From Clostridium sp. KNHs205 (GTDB lineage Bacteria > Bacillota > Clostridia > Lachnospirales > Lachnospiraceae): DNA of 64,000 nucleotides. The notes below the pieces were generated by a model, which was given only the letters and a program-made list of their open reading frames with translations, was not told the origin of the DNA and searched no databases. Every line of letters begins with the position of its first letter. The stretch's first letter is position 1. Positions 19,156 through 27,778 of this stretch are shown here, piece after piece. A program made the translations under genes and the position numbers. The stretch is taken from positions 908,501-972,500 of the forward strand of contig NZ_JNLE01000003.1 of NCBI RefSeq assembly GCF_000702945.1. Direction: 5' to 3'.

Positions 19156-20448
19156 ATGCTTATTGTTAAAAAGTTCGGAGGGACATCGGTAGCCGATAAA
19201 GAGCGGATGCTGCATGTGGCCGGAATATGTGCCGAAGAATACAAGAAAGGCAATGACGTAGTGGTAGTACTCTCCGCAATGGGGAAACAAACCGACGTAC
19301 TTTTAACACAAGCAGAAGAGATAAATCCCAATGCACCAAAAAGAGAAATCGATATGCTGCTCACCACAGGAGAACAGATATCAGTAGCATTAATGGCCAT
19401 GGCTCTCGAATCAATGGGAGTTCCGGCCATTTCTTTTCATGCCTTTCAGGCAGGAATCTATACTTCCAAAGTCTATGGAAATGCACGAATCCAACGAATT
19501 GATACGGCCAGAATGGAGGAAGCCATTTCTGAAAGAAAGGCTGTAATCGTTGCCGGCTTTCAGGGTATTAATGAGGCAGGAGACTATACCACCTTGGGAC
19601 GCGGTGGTTCTGATACCACGGCAGTTGCTCTGGCAGCTGTACTAAAAGCTGATGTATGTGAAATCTATACAGATGTAGATGGTGTATACACAGCTGATCC
19701 CAGAATGGTTCCATCTGCAGTTAAATTAAAAGAGATATCTTATGAAGAGATGTTAGAACTTGCATCCTTAGGTGCAGGAGTTCTCCATAACCGTTCTGTG
19801 GAGATGGCTAAACGGTTTGGGGTTGAGCTGGTGGTAAAATCTAGCTTTGAAAATTTAGAAGGTACCAGGGTGTGTGACAATACCGGAAAGAAAACTGCTT
19901 TGTTTCAGTTAGAGGATGGGGCTATCAGGGCAACCCAGAGCCTGGAGGCTACCACCATGGAGGAAATGCTTGTAAGTGGGGTAACCGCAGACAAGAATAC
20001 AGCCCGGATTCAACTGACAGGCATTAAGGAGACCACAAAAGAAATATACCATATCTTTCAGAAATTATCAGAACAGCATATTGGTGCCGATTCTGTTCTT
20101 ATGTCTCCCAGCCGTGACAGCACAACGGATATCAGTTTTACCGTACCAAGAGACCGCTTAAGCGAAACCGTTGAAGTTCTTAACCGCTACAGCAAAGAAA
20201 GCTTCTCACCCATTGAAATTATCGCGGAAGATAATATAGCCAAGGTATCAGCAGTAGGTGCAGGAATGATGTCAAATACCTCAATAGCTGTTAATATGTT
20301 TGAAGCATTGCATGAAGCCGGTATAGATACTCATATGATCTATGCCTCTGAACTTCGAATAACAGTACTGGTTGATGAAAAGGATACGCTGAAGGCAGTA
20401 AGAGCTGTACACGAGCGGCTTATTGAGAAACGGATGAAACAGCTTTAA
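19156..20448 (+). CDS. lysC: Aspartate kinase
   Basis: Phosphorylates aspartate, the first step to lysine, threonine, methionine and diaminopimelate. The 430 residues begin with KKFGGTSV, the amino-acid-kinase signature; TTGEQISVALMAMAL and GRGGSDTTAVALA complete the catalytic domain (1 to about 245). Two ACT domains follow, with EDNIAKVSAVGAGM and NTSIAVNMFEAL in the second, so feedback inhibition is expected. AAGGAGG lies 8 nt before the ATG. It closes the hom / iPGM-like / lysC cluster, 32 bp after the preceding gene. Confidence 0.96.
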   Translation: MLIVKKFGGTSVADKERMLHVAGICAEEYKKGNDVVVVLSAMGKQTDVLLTQAEEINPNAPKREIDMLLTTGEQISVALMAMALESMGVPAISFHAFQAGIYTSKVYGNARIQRIDTARMEEAISERKAVIVAGFQGINEAGDYTTLGRGGSDTTAVALAAVLKADVCEIYTDVDGVYTADPRMVPSAVKLKEISYEEMLELASLGAGVLHNRSVEMAKRFGVELVVKSSFENLEGTRVCDNTGKKTALFQLEDGAIRATQSLEATTMEEMLVSGVTADKNTARIQLTGIKETTKEIYHIFQKLSEQHIGADSVLMSPSRDSTTDISFTVPRDRLSETVEVLNRYSKESFSPIEIIAEDNIAKVSAVGAGMMSNTSIAVNMFEALHEAGIDTHMIYASELRITVLVDEKDTLKAVRAVHERLIEKRMKQL

Positions 20449-20465
20449 AAAGCTGACCATAAGTA

Positions 20466-20626
20466 GTACTACGAATGTTGATTAACTGGTTATTGACTGG
20501 CCTGAATTTCCTATCACAGTCCCCAAGCTCTGACTCGGCACCATACCGCTATGTCTGCGTTTGTGAACAGGACACTTAAAGAGGTATCTACAGCCTAATA
20601 ACCAGTTGTTAATTATTCGTAATACT
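20466..20626. repeat. Long intergenic palindrome (161 bp)
   Basis: Imperfect 29-30-bp arms (20466-20494 and 20597-20626, sharing AACTGGTTATT at the inner end) flank about 100 bp with no open frame. It directly abuts a second palindrome at 20629-20797. Confidence 0.7.
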
Positions 20627-20628
20627 AA

Positions 20629-20797
20629 TACTGCCTTGTAGAGATTTCACTTTATTCAATATCTCTTATTTACGCTGATACTTCGTTGGCGCCAATCGGC
20701 GTAACATACCTGCTGCTTGGACCGATCTGCCTCATTCCGCTGCCTTAACTCAGCTTAATATCAGACACTGTTTAAGTGAAATCTAATCAGGGCAGTA
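20629..20797. repeat. Long intergenic palindrome (169 bp)
   Basis: Arms 20629-20653 and 20773-20797 share ACTGCC at the outer edge and AGATTTCACTT at the inner edge. The interior contains a further dyad centred on the perfect palindrome TTGGCGCCAA. There is no coding capacity. Together with the preceding palindrome it fills the lysC to FNT-channel gap. Confidence 0.7.
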
Positions 20798-20940
20798 CTG
20801 GAATTACTCTCATTGAGTATAGGGGGTTATTATATTGCGATTACTTATGCTTAGAGGATTGTTATATAGCTCGAAATAATTATTTTGTTTGCTTTACTTG
20901 CTGCAAAGATAAAATATTGAATTCGTTAAGCTTTTGGTAT

Positions 20941-21012
20941 CAGTTGAAGTATCAATTGAAGTATCAGTTGAAGCATCAGTTGAAGTATCGCTTGGAGTAT
21001 CAGTATAAAGTT
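20941..21012 (+). repeat. 12-bp tandem repeat (six units)
   Basis: Six successive 12-bp units related to CAGTTGAAGTAT (20941 onward), the last two degenerate. They lie in a frame open for about 98 codons without a credible start, so the run is treated as non-coding low-complexity DNA. Confidence 0.8.
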
Positions 21013-21102
21013 ACATTAAAAATCGACCTAAATAGCAAATTAAAACATGTTTTTATGAATAAAATTTATTAATTATTAGGTATATTTTTTACAGCTGAGT
21101 TG

Positions 21103-21111
21103 TGCTATAAT
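21103..21111 (+). promoter_or_regulatory. Extended -10 promoter of the FNT channel
   Basis: TGCTATAAT is an extended -10 element; no good -35 hexamer is seen. The FNT start is about 85 nt downstream. Confidence 0.5.
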
Positions 21112-21195
21112 ATTGTGTCTGTCTAATAAACGGTAATTTACAGGATTTAGCCAGGCAGAATAAATTCAGAATGTTTATACAGGAAAGAGGCAGAA

Positions 21196-21816
21196 ATGAA
21201 AACCTTTATACGCGCAGTCATGGCTGGTGTTGCAATCAGTGTTGGCGGAATGATATATTTAAGGGCGGAAAATCATGTGGTAGGAGCATTTTTATTCTCC
21301 TTAGGTTTATTTACTATTTACACCTTCGGATTGGATCTGTACACCGGTAAGGTCTGTATGATCCTTAACAAACCCCTAAAGTTTCTTGGTACAGTACTTA
21401 TCGTTTACCTTGGTAATGCAGTAGGTACAGTAGGAACCGGATACATATTAAGAGCAACAAAACAGTCACAGTACTTAGAGCATGCAAGCGAAGTAGTCGC
21501 TGGAAAACTTGCGGACAACCTGTTCAGTACCTTTATTATGGCAATCATGTGCGGTTTACTTATGTGCATAGCTGTACTGGGCTTTCTAAATATAAAAGAC
21601 GGAGTTGGTAAATACCTGGCTTTAATACTGCCGATTATGGTGTTTATACTTTCAGGTTATGAACATAGTATTGCAGATATGTTTTACTTTTCCTTTGCAA
21701 ATGTTTGGGGAGGTAAGGCCTTGTTATACATAAATGTGATAGCCCTTGGTAATCTGGTCGGCGGATGTATTCTTCCGTTAGTGACAAAGGTTACAAGCGG
21801 CGAGGAACATCATTAA
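21196..21816 (+). CDS. Formate/nitrite transporter (FNT) family channel
   Basis: A 206-residue membrane protein with about six hydrophobic helices, belonging to the FNT family of formate, nitrite and hydrosulfide channels. Typical segments are FGLDLYTGKVC, the SGYEHSIADMFYF motif with its conserved central His, and NLVGGCILPL at the end. At 206 residues it is shorter than the usual 250-280: the N-terminal region before the first helix is missing, but the ribosome site (AAAGAGG) fits this ATG. Formate exchange suits a fermentative anaerobe; the substrate is not provable here. Confidence 0.88.
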   Translation: MKTFIRAVMAGVAISVGGMIYLRAENHVVGAFLFSLGLFTIYTFGLDLYTGKVCMILNKPLKFLGTVLIVYLGNAVGTVGTGYILRATKQSQYLEHASEVVAGKLADNLFSTFIMAIMCGLLMCIAVLGFLNIKDGVGKYLALILPIMVFILSGYEHSIADMFYFSFANVWGGKALLYINVIALGNLVGGCILPLVTKVTSGEEHH

Positions 21817-21853
21817 GGAAGAGGGAGGCTTATGCCTCCCTCTTCCTTTCTTT
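21815..21853 (+). terminator. Rho-independent terminator of the FNT gene
   Basis: A perfect 15-bp stem (21815-21829 with 21834-21848) with a TTAT loop, then TCTTTT. The stem begins inside the stop codon. Confidence 0.95.
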
Positions 21854-22000
21854 TAACTCGTTCTCAAATTCTTCTATTTTAGATAATAATATCTTTTGCG
21901 TTTCTTCTTCTGAATAAATAAAATCACTTTCCTTTAACAACGTCAGAATTTGAAAGAATAAATTGGAAATAAAGAGTTCGTTGAGAGCTGGATGACATAA
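21830..22000 (-). pseudogene. Possible remnant reading frame
   Basis: On the minus strand a frame of about 56 codons is open from 22000 to a TAA at 21830. It has coding-like composition (segments SDFIYSEEETQKILL and SKIEEFENELKERKREA) but no ATG, no ribosome site and a stop immediately upstream. Its end overlaps the FNT terminator. It may be the tail of a decayed gene; I do not recognise the family. Random open frame is a real alternative. Confidence 0.3.
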
Positions 22001-22132
22001 TTAAAGAAAAGAAAGTTATGAGACAGAAAATCTGTTCAATTCTAGCTATTGTTATTTATGTATAGATGAATAGGGAATATATGGGTTCCAATGTATGGAA
22101 TGGAGAAGTTAAAGACATTTGTTAATATACTA

Positions 22133-22189
22133 TTGACAATATTTGTAAATTAAAAGTATAATGATTTTACCATATAACCAGTGGTAAAA
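22133..22189 (+). promoter_or_regulatory. Promoter and operator-like dyad of exopolysaccharide block 1
   Basis: Consensus TTGACA (22133-22138), an 18-bp spacer and TATAAT (22157-22162). A perfect 8-bp dyad, TTTTACCA (22165-22172) and TGGTAAAA (22182-22189), spans the predicted transcription start, where a repressor could block it. The mRNA would have a leader of about 550 nt before the first glycosyltransferase. Confidence 0.75.
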
Positions 22190-22436
22190 AATGTATTTAA
22201 CAGCAATGATGCAGGACAACCTTCTAACAGCAGCGTTTAATATTCCTTTGTTACTTATGTTAATACTTATACTTATAATGGTGCCTTAATAACGTGTCAG
22301 AGGCTGTTTAAGAGTTATTATTTGTATGAGAATAGGAAAGAACATGAAATTTTATAACATACGTAAGCATAGGGAATGTCTAAGGAACATCATCAGAAAA
22401 GGCAGCTGAACGATATGAAAGAGGCTGAATCAAACT

Positions 22437-22489
22437 GGATATATGTAGTTAATGCAAGTCTGCATTATACTGCTATATCCTTATTTTTT
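22437..22489 (+). terminator. Attenuator-like terminator in the block 1 leader
   Basis: A 20-nt arm pair (22437-22456 with 22461-22480) forms 7 bp outside and 7 bp inside around an internal loop, followed by TTATTTTTT. It lies between the promoter and the first gene, as expected for leader attenuation or processive antitermination, both known for exopolysaccharide operons. No antiterminator gene is visible in the window. Confidence 0.55.
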
Positions 22490-22722
22490 ACCTCGAATTA
22501 TATGCTTGGAAATTAAAAGACCGGATAAGGTTCTTGGCAGTTCTGGTTAGGTTCATATATGTTATAAACCAAGGGAGCAGCTACTTCAAATTATTTGCAG
22601 GAATATTCTTTATATTAAATTAGTTTGAGCAGTGTGAGGCAAGGGCATAGAGGAGATTGAGCTTAAGACTGAAACTGTCAGCGTTATGTGTTAATTAAGT
22701 TGTATTGATTGGAGATATAAGA

Positions 22723-23877
22723 ATGAAAAACATTTTTATTGTTGGCTCGAAGGGAATTCCAGGTACCTATGGCGGTTATGAAACCTTTGTAGATAAATTA
22801 ACAGAACATCACCAAAATAATCCTGATATTAAATATCATGTAGCTTGTAAAGGTACTAAGGGAGGTGAGTTTACATATCATAATGCTCGTTGTTTCAATG
22901 TAAGGGTTCCGAGTATTGGGCCTGCTCAGGCTATTTATTATGATGTTGCTGCATTAAGGCAATGTTGTTCTTATATAAAAGCAAACAATATCTCCAATGC
23001 TATAGTATATATATTGGCTTGCAGAATCGGGCCGTTTATCAAATATTTTCAGAAGGAGATTCATGGGTTAGGAGGAAAAGTCTTTGTGAATCCGGACGGT
23101 CATGAATGGATGAGAGCTAAATGGAGTGCTCCTGTCCGCAAGTATTGGAAGCTGTCGGAGCAACTGATGGTTCGGTATGCAGATCTGCTGATTTGTGACA
23201 GTAAGAACATTGAGAAATACATACAGGAAACCTATAAGAAGTTTCATCCTAATACAGTGTTTATAGCATATGGTGCAGAAACCAGAAAAAGTCTATTGGG
23301 GAATAACGATATAGAACTGGAGGAATGGTATAAATCCAAAGGCTTGTCAGCAAAGTCTTATTATTTGGTTGTAGGGAGATTTGTACCTGAAAATAACTAT
23401 GAAATAATGATTCGGGAGTTTATGAGCAGTAAATCCAAATTAGATTTTGCGTTAATAACAAATGTTAGCGGTAAGCTTCTGAAAGATTTAAAAAAGAAGA
23501 CGGAATTTAACAAAGATCCTCGTATCAAGTTTGTGGGTACAGTGTATAATCAAGAGTTATTAATGAAGATACGGGAAAATGCTTTTGGGTATTTGCATGG
23601 ACATGAAGTCGGAGGAACAAATCCAAGTTTGTTGGAAGCTTTAAGCAGTACTGATTTAAACCTGCTTTTAGATGTGGGATTTAATCGGGAGGTTGGAAAA
23701 AATGGGGCACTGTATTGGAATAAAAAACAAGGAAGCTTAGGGAAATTAATTGAAAAAGCAGAGGAAATGACACCAATGGAAGTTGCTGTCCTTGGAGAGC
23801 GGGCTCATCAGAGAATCCAGGATTGGTATAGCTGGGAATATATATGTTCTGAATACAGAAAACAATTCACCGTATAA
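22723..23877 (+). CDS. DUF1972-type glycosyltransferase (rhamnosyltransferase-like)
   Basis: A 384-residue cytosolic GT-B-fold transferase. The N-terminal GSKGIPGTYGGYETFVDKL is the signature of the DUF1972 family that includes capsule rhamnosyltransferases acting on the second sugar; the C-terminal half is a GT4 nucleotide-sugar domain with the HGHEVGGTNPSLLEAL motif. GGAG at 22711-22714 lies 8 nt before the ATG at 22723, preferred over an ATT/ATG-less upstream extension. It is the first gene of exopolysaccharide block 1. Donor and acceptor sugars are unknown. Confidence 0.88.
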   Translation: MKNIFIVGSKGIPGTYGGYETFVDKLTEHHQNNPDIKYHVACKGTKGGEFTYHNARCFNVRVPSIGPAQAIYYDVAALRQCCSYIKANNISNAIVYILACRIGPFIKYFQKEIHGLGGKVFVNPDGHEWMRAKWSAPVRKYWKLSEQLMVRYADLLICDSKNIEKYIQETYKKFHPNTVFIAYGAETRKSLLGNNDIELEEWYKSKGLSAKSYYLVVGRFVPENNYEIMIREFMSSKSKLDFALITNVSGKLLKDLKKKTEFNKDPRIKFVGTVYNQELLMKIRENAFGYLHGHEVGGTNPSLLEALSSTDLNLLLDVGFNREVGKNGALYWNKKQGSLGKLIEKAEEMTPMEVAVLGERAHQRIQDWYSWEYICSEYRKQFTV

Positions 23878-23895
23878 GAAAGAAGGAGATGTGTG

Positions 23896-25032
23896 GTGAA
23901 GAAGGTATTGATAACAACTGCATTAGCTGGTTTTGTAAGAAGTTTTTTGGATAATGATATAAAAATACTGCAAGAGAAAGGATTTGAAGTACATTGTGCT
24001 GCAAATAGAAAACATCCGGGAGCAGATGGAATCGAAGAGTATTTTAAAGATAATAATGTAATATTCCATCAAATTGATTTTTCATCAAACAAACCATTTT
24101 CCAGACAGTCCTGCCAGTCCTACCAGCAGATACATAAACTAGTAAAAGAACATAGCTATACGCTTGTTCATTGTCACACACCGATTGCTGGTGCTATAGT
24201 CAGAATTGCGGTAAGAAAAAACAGGAAAAGAGGAACGAAAGTTATTTACACCACACATGGTTTTTATTTTCATAAAGAATCAGGCAAAAAATCATGGTTG
24301 ATTTTCCATAGTGTTGAAAATATCATGTCCTATTTTACGGATATGATAATTACCATTAACCAGGAGGACTACGGCAATGCAAAAAAGATGCACTGCAAAA
24401 ATGTAAAGTATATTAATGGCGTAGGCGTTAATACAGAGCGTTTTATAAATTGTAATGTTAATAAAGAAGCCTATCGCAAAAAAATAGGTGTAGGTATCAA
24501 CGACTTAATGATATTGTCTATAGGTGAACTTTCTAACAGAAAAAATCATCAGGTGGTGATTAAAGCACTAGGTAAGCTCAAATTACCTAATGCGGTTTTT
24601 GTAATATGCGGGAATGCAATGACTGACGAGGCGACGACAGAGCAGTTAAAAGAAATTGCAGACGAACAGAAGGTTAAATTACTATTATTAGGTTTACGAA
24701 AAGATATACCGGAAATTTGTCAATGTGCTGATATTGGAGTTATATCATCAACACGTGAAGGCCTTGGTTTAGCAGGAATTGAGATGCTGGCGAGTGGTTT
24801 ACCATTAGTCGCATCATCGGTGCATGGTATTATTGATTATGCCAAAGATGGAATAACAGGATTTTTAGCAAATCCATATTCGGTAAATGAGTTTGCAAAA
24901 GGTATAGATAGACTTACCAATAAAGAAGTCAGGGAGAGCTTTATTCCTGATTGTATTGAAATGGCACGTAAATTCGATTGTACCGTTTCAAATATGCAAA
25001 TGAAAAACATCTATGAAGGATTGATGGGATAA
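23896..25032 (+). CDS. Family 4 glycosyltransferase (EpsD/CapM-like)
   Basis: About 378 residues of GT-B fold. It begins KKVLITTALAGFV, has the acceptor-side HCHTPIAGAIVR and TTHGFYFHK segments typical of EpsD/CapM-like exopolysaccharide transferases, and ends with the GT4 retaining motif REGLGLAGIEMLASGLPLV (E-x7-E). The GTG at 23896 is 7 nt after AAGGAG; a GTG one codon earlier is also possible. It is 18 bp downstream of the preceding transferase, in the same operon. Known relatives add HexNAc or similar sugars to the lipid-linked repeat; specificity is not readable. Confidence 0.88.
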   Translation: MKKVLITTALAGFVRSFLDNDIKILQEKGFEVHCAANRKHPGADGIEEYFKDNNVIFHQIDFSSNKPFSRQSCQSYQQIHKLVKEHSYTLVHCHTPIAGAIVRIAVRKNRKRGTKVIYTTHGFYFHKESGKKSWLIFHSVENIMSYFTDMIITINQEDYGNAKKMHCKNVKYINGVGVNTERFINCNVNKEAYRKKIGVGINDLMILSIGELSNRKNHQVVIKALGKLKLPNAVFVICGNAMTDEATTEQLKEIADEQKVKLLLLGLRKDIPEICQCADIGVISSTREGLGLAGIEMLASGLPLVASSVHGIIDYAKDGITGFLANPYSVNEFAKGIDRLTNKEVRESFIPDCIEMARKFDCTVSNMQMKNIYEGLMG

Positions 25033-25076
25033 AAAGTAAATCTTAGGTTACCTGGTTGTATAAGGAGGCTTTGTTT

Positions 25077-26459
25077 ATGAATATATTACATTATGCTTTA
25101 GGATTCCCGCCTTTTCGAACCGGCGGAATGATAAAGTACTGTATGGATTTAATGGCTGAAGAAGCAAAGCTTAAGAATTGGGTAGGTTTGTTATGGCCTG
25201 GCAGGATAACGGATTACTCGGATAAAGTCAAAATAATCAATAAACCCCAGTACCCTCTAGACGATAAAATAAGAATAGAAAGTTTTGAAATTGTTAATCC
25301 TCTACCTGTACCACTTTTAAATGGAATAAATGAATTTGAAGCATTTATGCAGCCTAAGGTGATTGATAACTTTGAAAGATTTTTTATTGCAAATAAAGTA
25401 GATATCCTTCATGTGCATACATTAATGGGACTTCCGAAGGAAGTGTTAGATGTGTGTGTTCGACTGAATATTAAAACGGTTTTTACTACACATGACTATT
25501 TTGGGATATGTCCCAGATGGAGCCTTGAAAAGCAAGGGAGCCCATGTTTAGATGATAACGGCTGTGAATCCTGCATTGCATGCAATAAAACGGCTTTATC
25601 ACTAAGGAAGATAAAATTCATGCAATCTACAGCATACCGGTATTTAAAGGACACACCAATCATGAAAAACATGAGAAGGATGCATAATAAGAAATTGTAC
25701 AAAGAGGATTATGGATCAGAAGCAGAGGATTTCTATCCTGATGATATAAAAAAGAGCCTTAGTAAAGCCTACCGGGAACTTCGCAGGTATTATACCGATA
25801 TGATAGAAAGCTTTAATATCATTCACTGTAATAGCAGTAATACCAGTAAGATATATAATAGATATTGCAATATTAGGAATTCGGCGAAGGTCTTAAACAT
25901 ATCACACGCTGCAATAAAGGACTTTAGAAAACTCAGGAATTGTCAGATGCCGGTCAGATTCGGATATTTGGGTCCTATTACCCAACATAAGGGGTATTAT
26001 TTTATAAAGCAAGTATTCGATGAGCTTTCGGCTAATAGAAATAACAGCTTTCAATTACATATTTTTGCAGAATGTATGGACGAAGCCACTTATTTAATAA
26101 AGCATCCTGTTTATGACTATTCTGAACTCGAAAATGTAATGGAAAAATTTGATGTATTACTTGTACCGAGTTTATGGAATGAAACCTTCGGATTTACTGC
26201 TTTAGAAGCATTAAGTTATGGTATACCTGTAATTGTAACAGAGAATGTTGGTGCGAAGGATTTGATTGTACCAAAGATGAACGGGGACATAGTCTCACCG
26301 GATATTGAGTCTATGAAAAGTGCTGTATTGGAAATTATAGACAAGCCGGAAATTATAAACCAAATGAGCAAGTATACATTACAGAATATAGAAATACAGG
26401 ACATGAGCAAGCATACATTAAGAATGATAGAGTTGTATAAACAGGAAGGTAATATATGA
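25077..26459 (+). CDS. Family 4 glycosyltransferase
   Basis: 460 residues. N-terminal HYALGFPPFRTGGMIKY is a GT4 Gly-rich loop, and TTHDYFGICPRWSL with a following cysteine cluster (CLDDNGCESCIAC) is typical of one capsule GT subgroup. The C-terminal motif NETFGFTALEALSYGIPVI carries the E-x7-E pair. AAGGAGG lies 8 nt before the ATG at 25077; an upstream in-frame ATG at 25056 has no ribosome site. The stop overlaps the next start by 4 bp (ATGA), indicating translational coupling. Sugar specificity unknown. Confidence 0.87.
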   Translation: MNILHYALGFPPFRTGGMIKYCMDLMAEEAKLKNWVGLLWPGRITDYSDKVKIINKPQYPLDDKIRIESFEIVNPLPVPLLNGINEFEAFMQPKVIDNFERFFIANKVDILHVHTLMGLPKEVLDVCVRLNIKTVFTTHDYFGICPRWSLEKQGSPCLDDNGCESCIACNKTALSLRKIKFMQSTAYRYLKDTPIMKNMRRMHNKKLYKEDYGSEAEDFYPDDIKKSLSKAYRELRRYYTDMIESFNIIHCNSSNTSKIYNRYCNIRNSAKVLNISHAAIKDFRKLRNCQMPVRFGYLGPITQHKGYYFIKQVFDELSANRNNSFQLHIFAECMDEATYLIKHPVYDYSELENVMEKFDVLLVPSLWNETFGFTALEALSYGIPVIVTENVGAKDLIVPKMNGDIVSPDIESMKSAVLEIIDKPEIINQMSKYTLQNIEIQDMSKHTLRMIELYKQEGNI

Positions 26460-27772
26460 ATAATCTTGTGAAAAAAATTTATTGGAGACTTCCTATTCCA
26501 CAAAGACTCAAGACTAAGATTAGTCAAAAAAGATATGAGCGAATTATTCGAAAAGAAGAAATTCAAGATGCAAATGACAGTGTAGACATTACATATAACA
26601 GAGATTTGAATCATGACTATTCAAAATATGTATTAGAACAGCATGGTATAAAATCAAAGGATTATAGAGCCTTCATTAATCATAATGAGAATAACACAGA
26701 TATACATTTGGCTGCCTATTATCTCACACAGTACCATCCTAATGACCAGAATGATCAATGGTGGGGGAAAGGTACAACTGAATGGAACAATGTCAACCAG
26801 GCAATGCCTCAGTTTATAGGTCATTATCAGCCGAGAAAGCCGGGAGAATTAGGTTATTATGACCTGAGATTAAAAGAAGTCTTCAGGCGGCAGATTGATT
26901 TGGCAAAAAATTATGGTATTACTATGTTTTGTTTTTATTACTATTGGTTTGATGGCGAGCGACTGCTTGAAAGACCCCTTAATATGTTTTTGGAGAACAG
27001 GGATTTAAATATACAGTTCTGTTATTGCTGGGCAAATGAGAACTGGACAAAGAGATTTAATGGTACAGATGAGGGGGTTCTGGTAAAAATCACAGAAACA
27101 AAAGAAAACTATGAATTATTTATAGATTCTGTTTTAAAGGATTTCAAGGATAACAGGTACTACAGGATAAATGGAAAACCTGTGATTTCAGTGTACAGGC
27201 CATCTTTAATCCCTGAACCTCAAAAAGTAATGGAAGTCTGGAGAGAGAAGGCAAAAACATTCCTGGGAACAGACCTTTACATAATTGCTGTGCAGGAGCG
27301 CGATGTAACTATTAATTGGATAGCAGCAGGGTTTGATGCGGAAACGGAATTTCAACCGAAACAGATCCAGCACTCCTGTAAAGAAATAACAAGAGAGATG
27401 CAGCCTATACGAAGAGATTTTGGAGGCCATATTTTTGATTACAAGCATTTGGTGGAGAACAAAATATATGAATTAAAAGAAAATAAAGTGAAAAAGGTAT
27501 ATCCCGCTGTCATGCCTATGTGGGATAACAGTGCGAGAAGAAATTATCGGGGGTTGATTTTTCATGGCTCTACTCCCGAATTGTACAAGCGCTGGCTAGA
27601 GGATGTAGTTGATAAAGTCTGCAGCAATACATTATTGGATGAGAAACTCGTTTTTATCAATGCATGGAACGAATGGGGAGAGGGGTCTTATCTGGAGCCG
27701 GATGATTATTTTGGGTACGCATATCTTCAAGCCACTTATGAAGCAATTGAGAATAGAAGAAACCAGAGGTAA
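26456..27772 (+). CDS. WbsX-like glycan-active protein (GH99-like domain)
   Basis: 438 residues. From about 80 onward it matches the WbsX family: LAAYYLTQYHPNDQND, WWGKGTTEWNNV, FCFYYYWFDGERLLERP, FCYCWANENWT and the final VFINAWNEWGEGSYLEPD are the family hallmarks. WbsX proteins occur in O-antigen and exopolysaccharide clusters and resemble GH99 endo-mannosidases, so the domain may cleave or transfer glycans; the activity is not settled. The N-terminal 80 residues are basic and variable. It is coupled by a 4-bp overlap to the preceding glycosyltransferase. Confidence 0.85.
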   Translation: MNNLVKKIYWRLPIPQRLKTKISQKRYERIIRKEEIQDANDSVDITYNRDLNHDYSKYVLEQHGIKSKDYRAFINHNENNTDIHLAAYYLTQYHPNDQNDQWWGKGTTEWNNVNQAMPQFIGHYQPRKPGELGYYDLRLKEVFRRQIDLAKNYGITMFCFYYYWFDGERLLERPLNMFLENRDLNIQFCYCWANENWTKRFNGTDEGVLVKITETKENYELFIDSVLKDFKDNRYYRINGKPVISVYRPSLIPEPQKVMEVWREKAKTFLGTDLYIIAVQERDVTINWIAAGFDAETEFQPKQIQHSCKEITREMQPIRRDFGGHIFDYKHLVENKIYELKENKVKKVYPAVMPMWDNSARRNYRGLIFHGSTPELYKRWLEDVVDKVCSNTLLDEKLVFINAWNEWGEGSYLEPDDYFGYAYLQATYEAIENRRNQR

Positions 27773-27778
27773 GAGAAC

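Noticed and set aside
20776..21072. 98-codon ORF containing the 12-bp tandem repeats
   Set aside because: The start lies inside a palindrome arm, there is no ribosome site, and the second half is repeat-derived low-complexity sequence.
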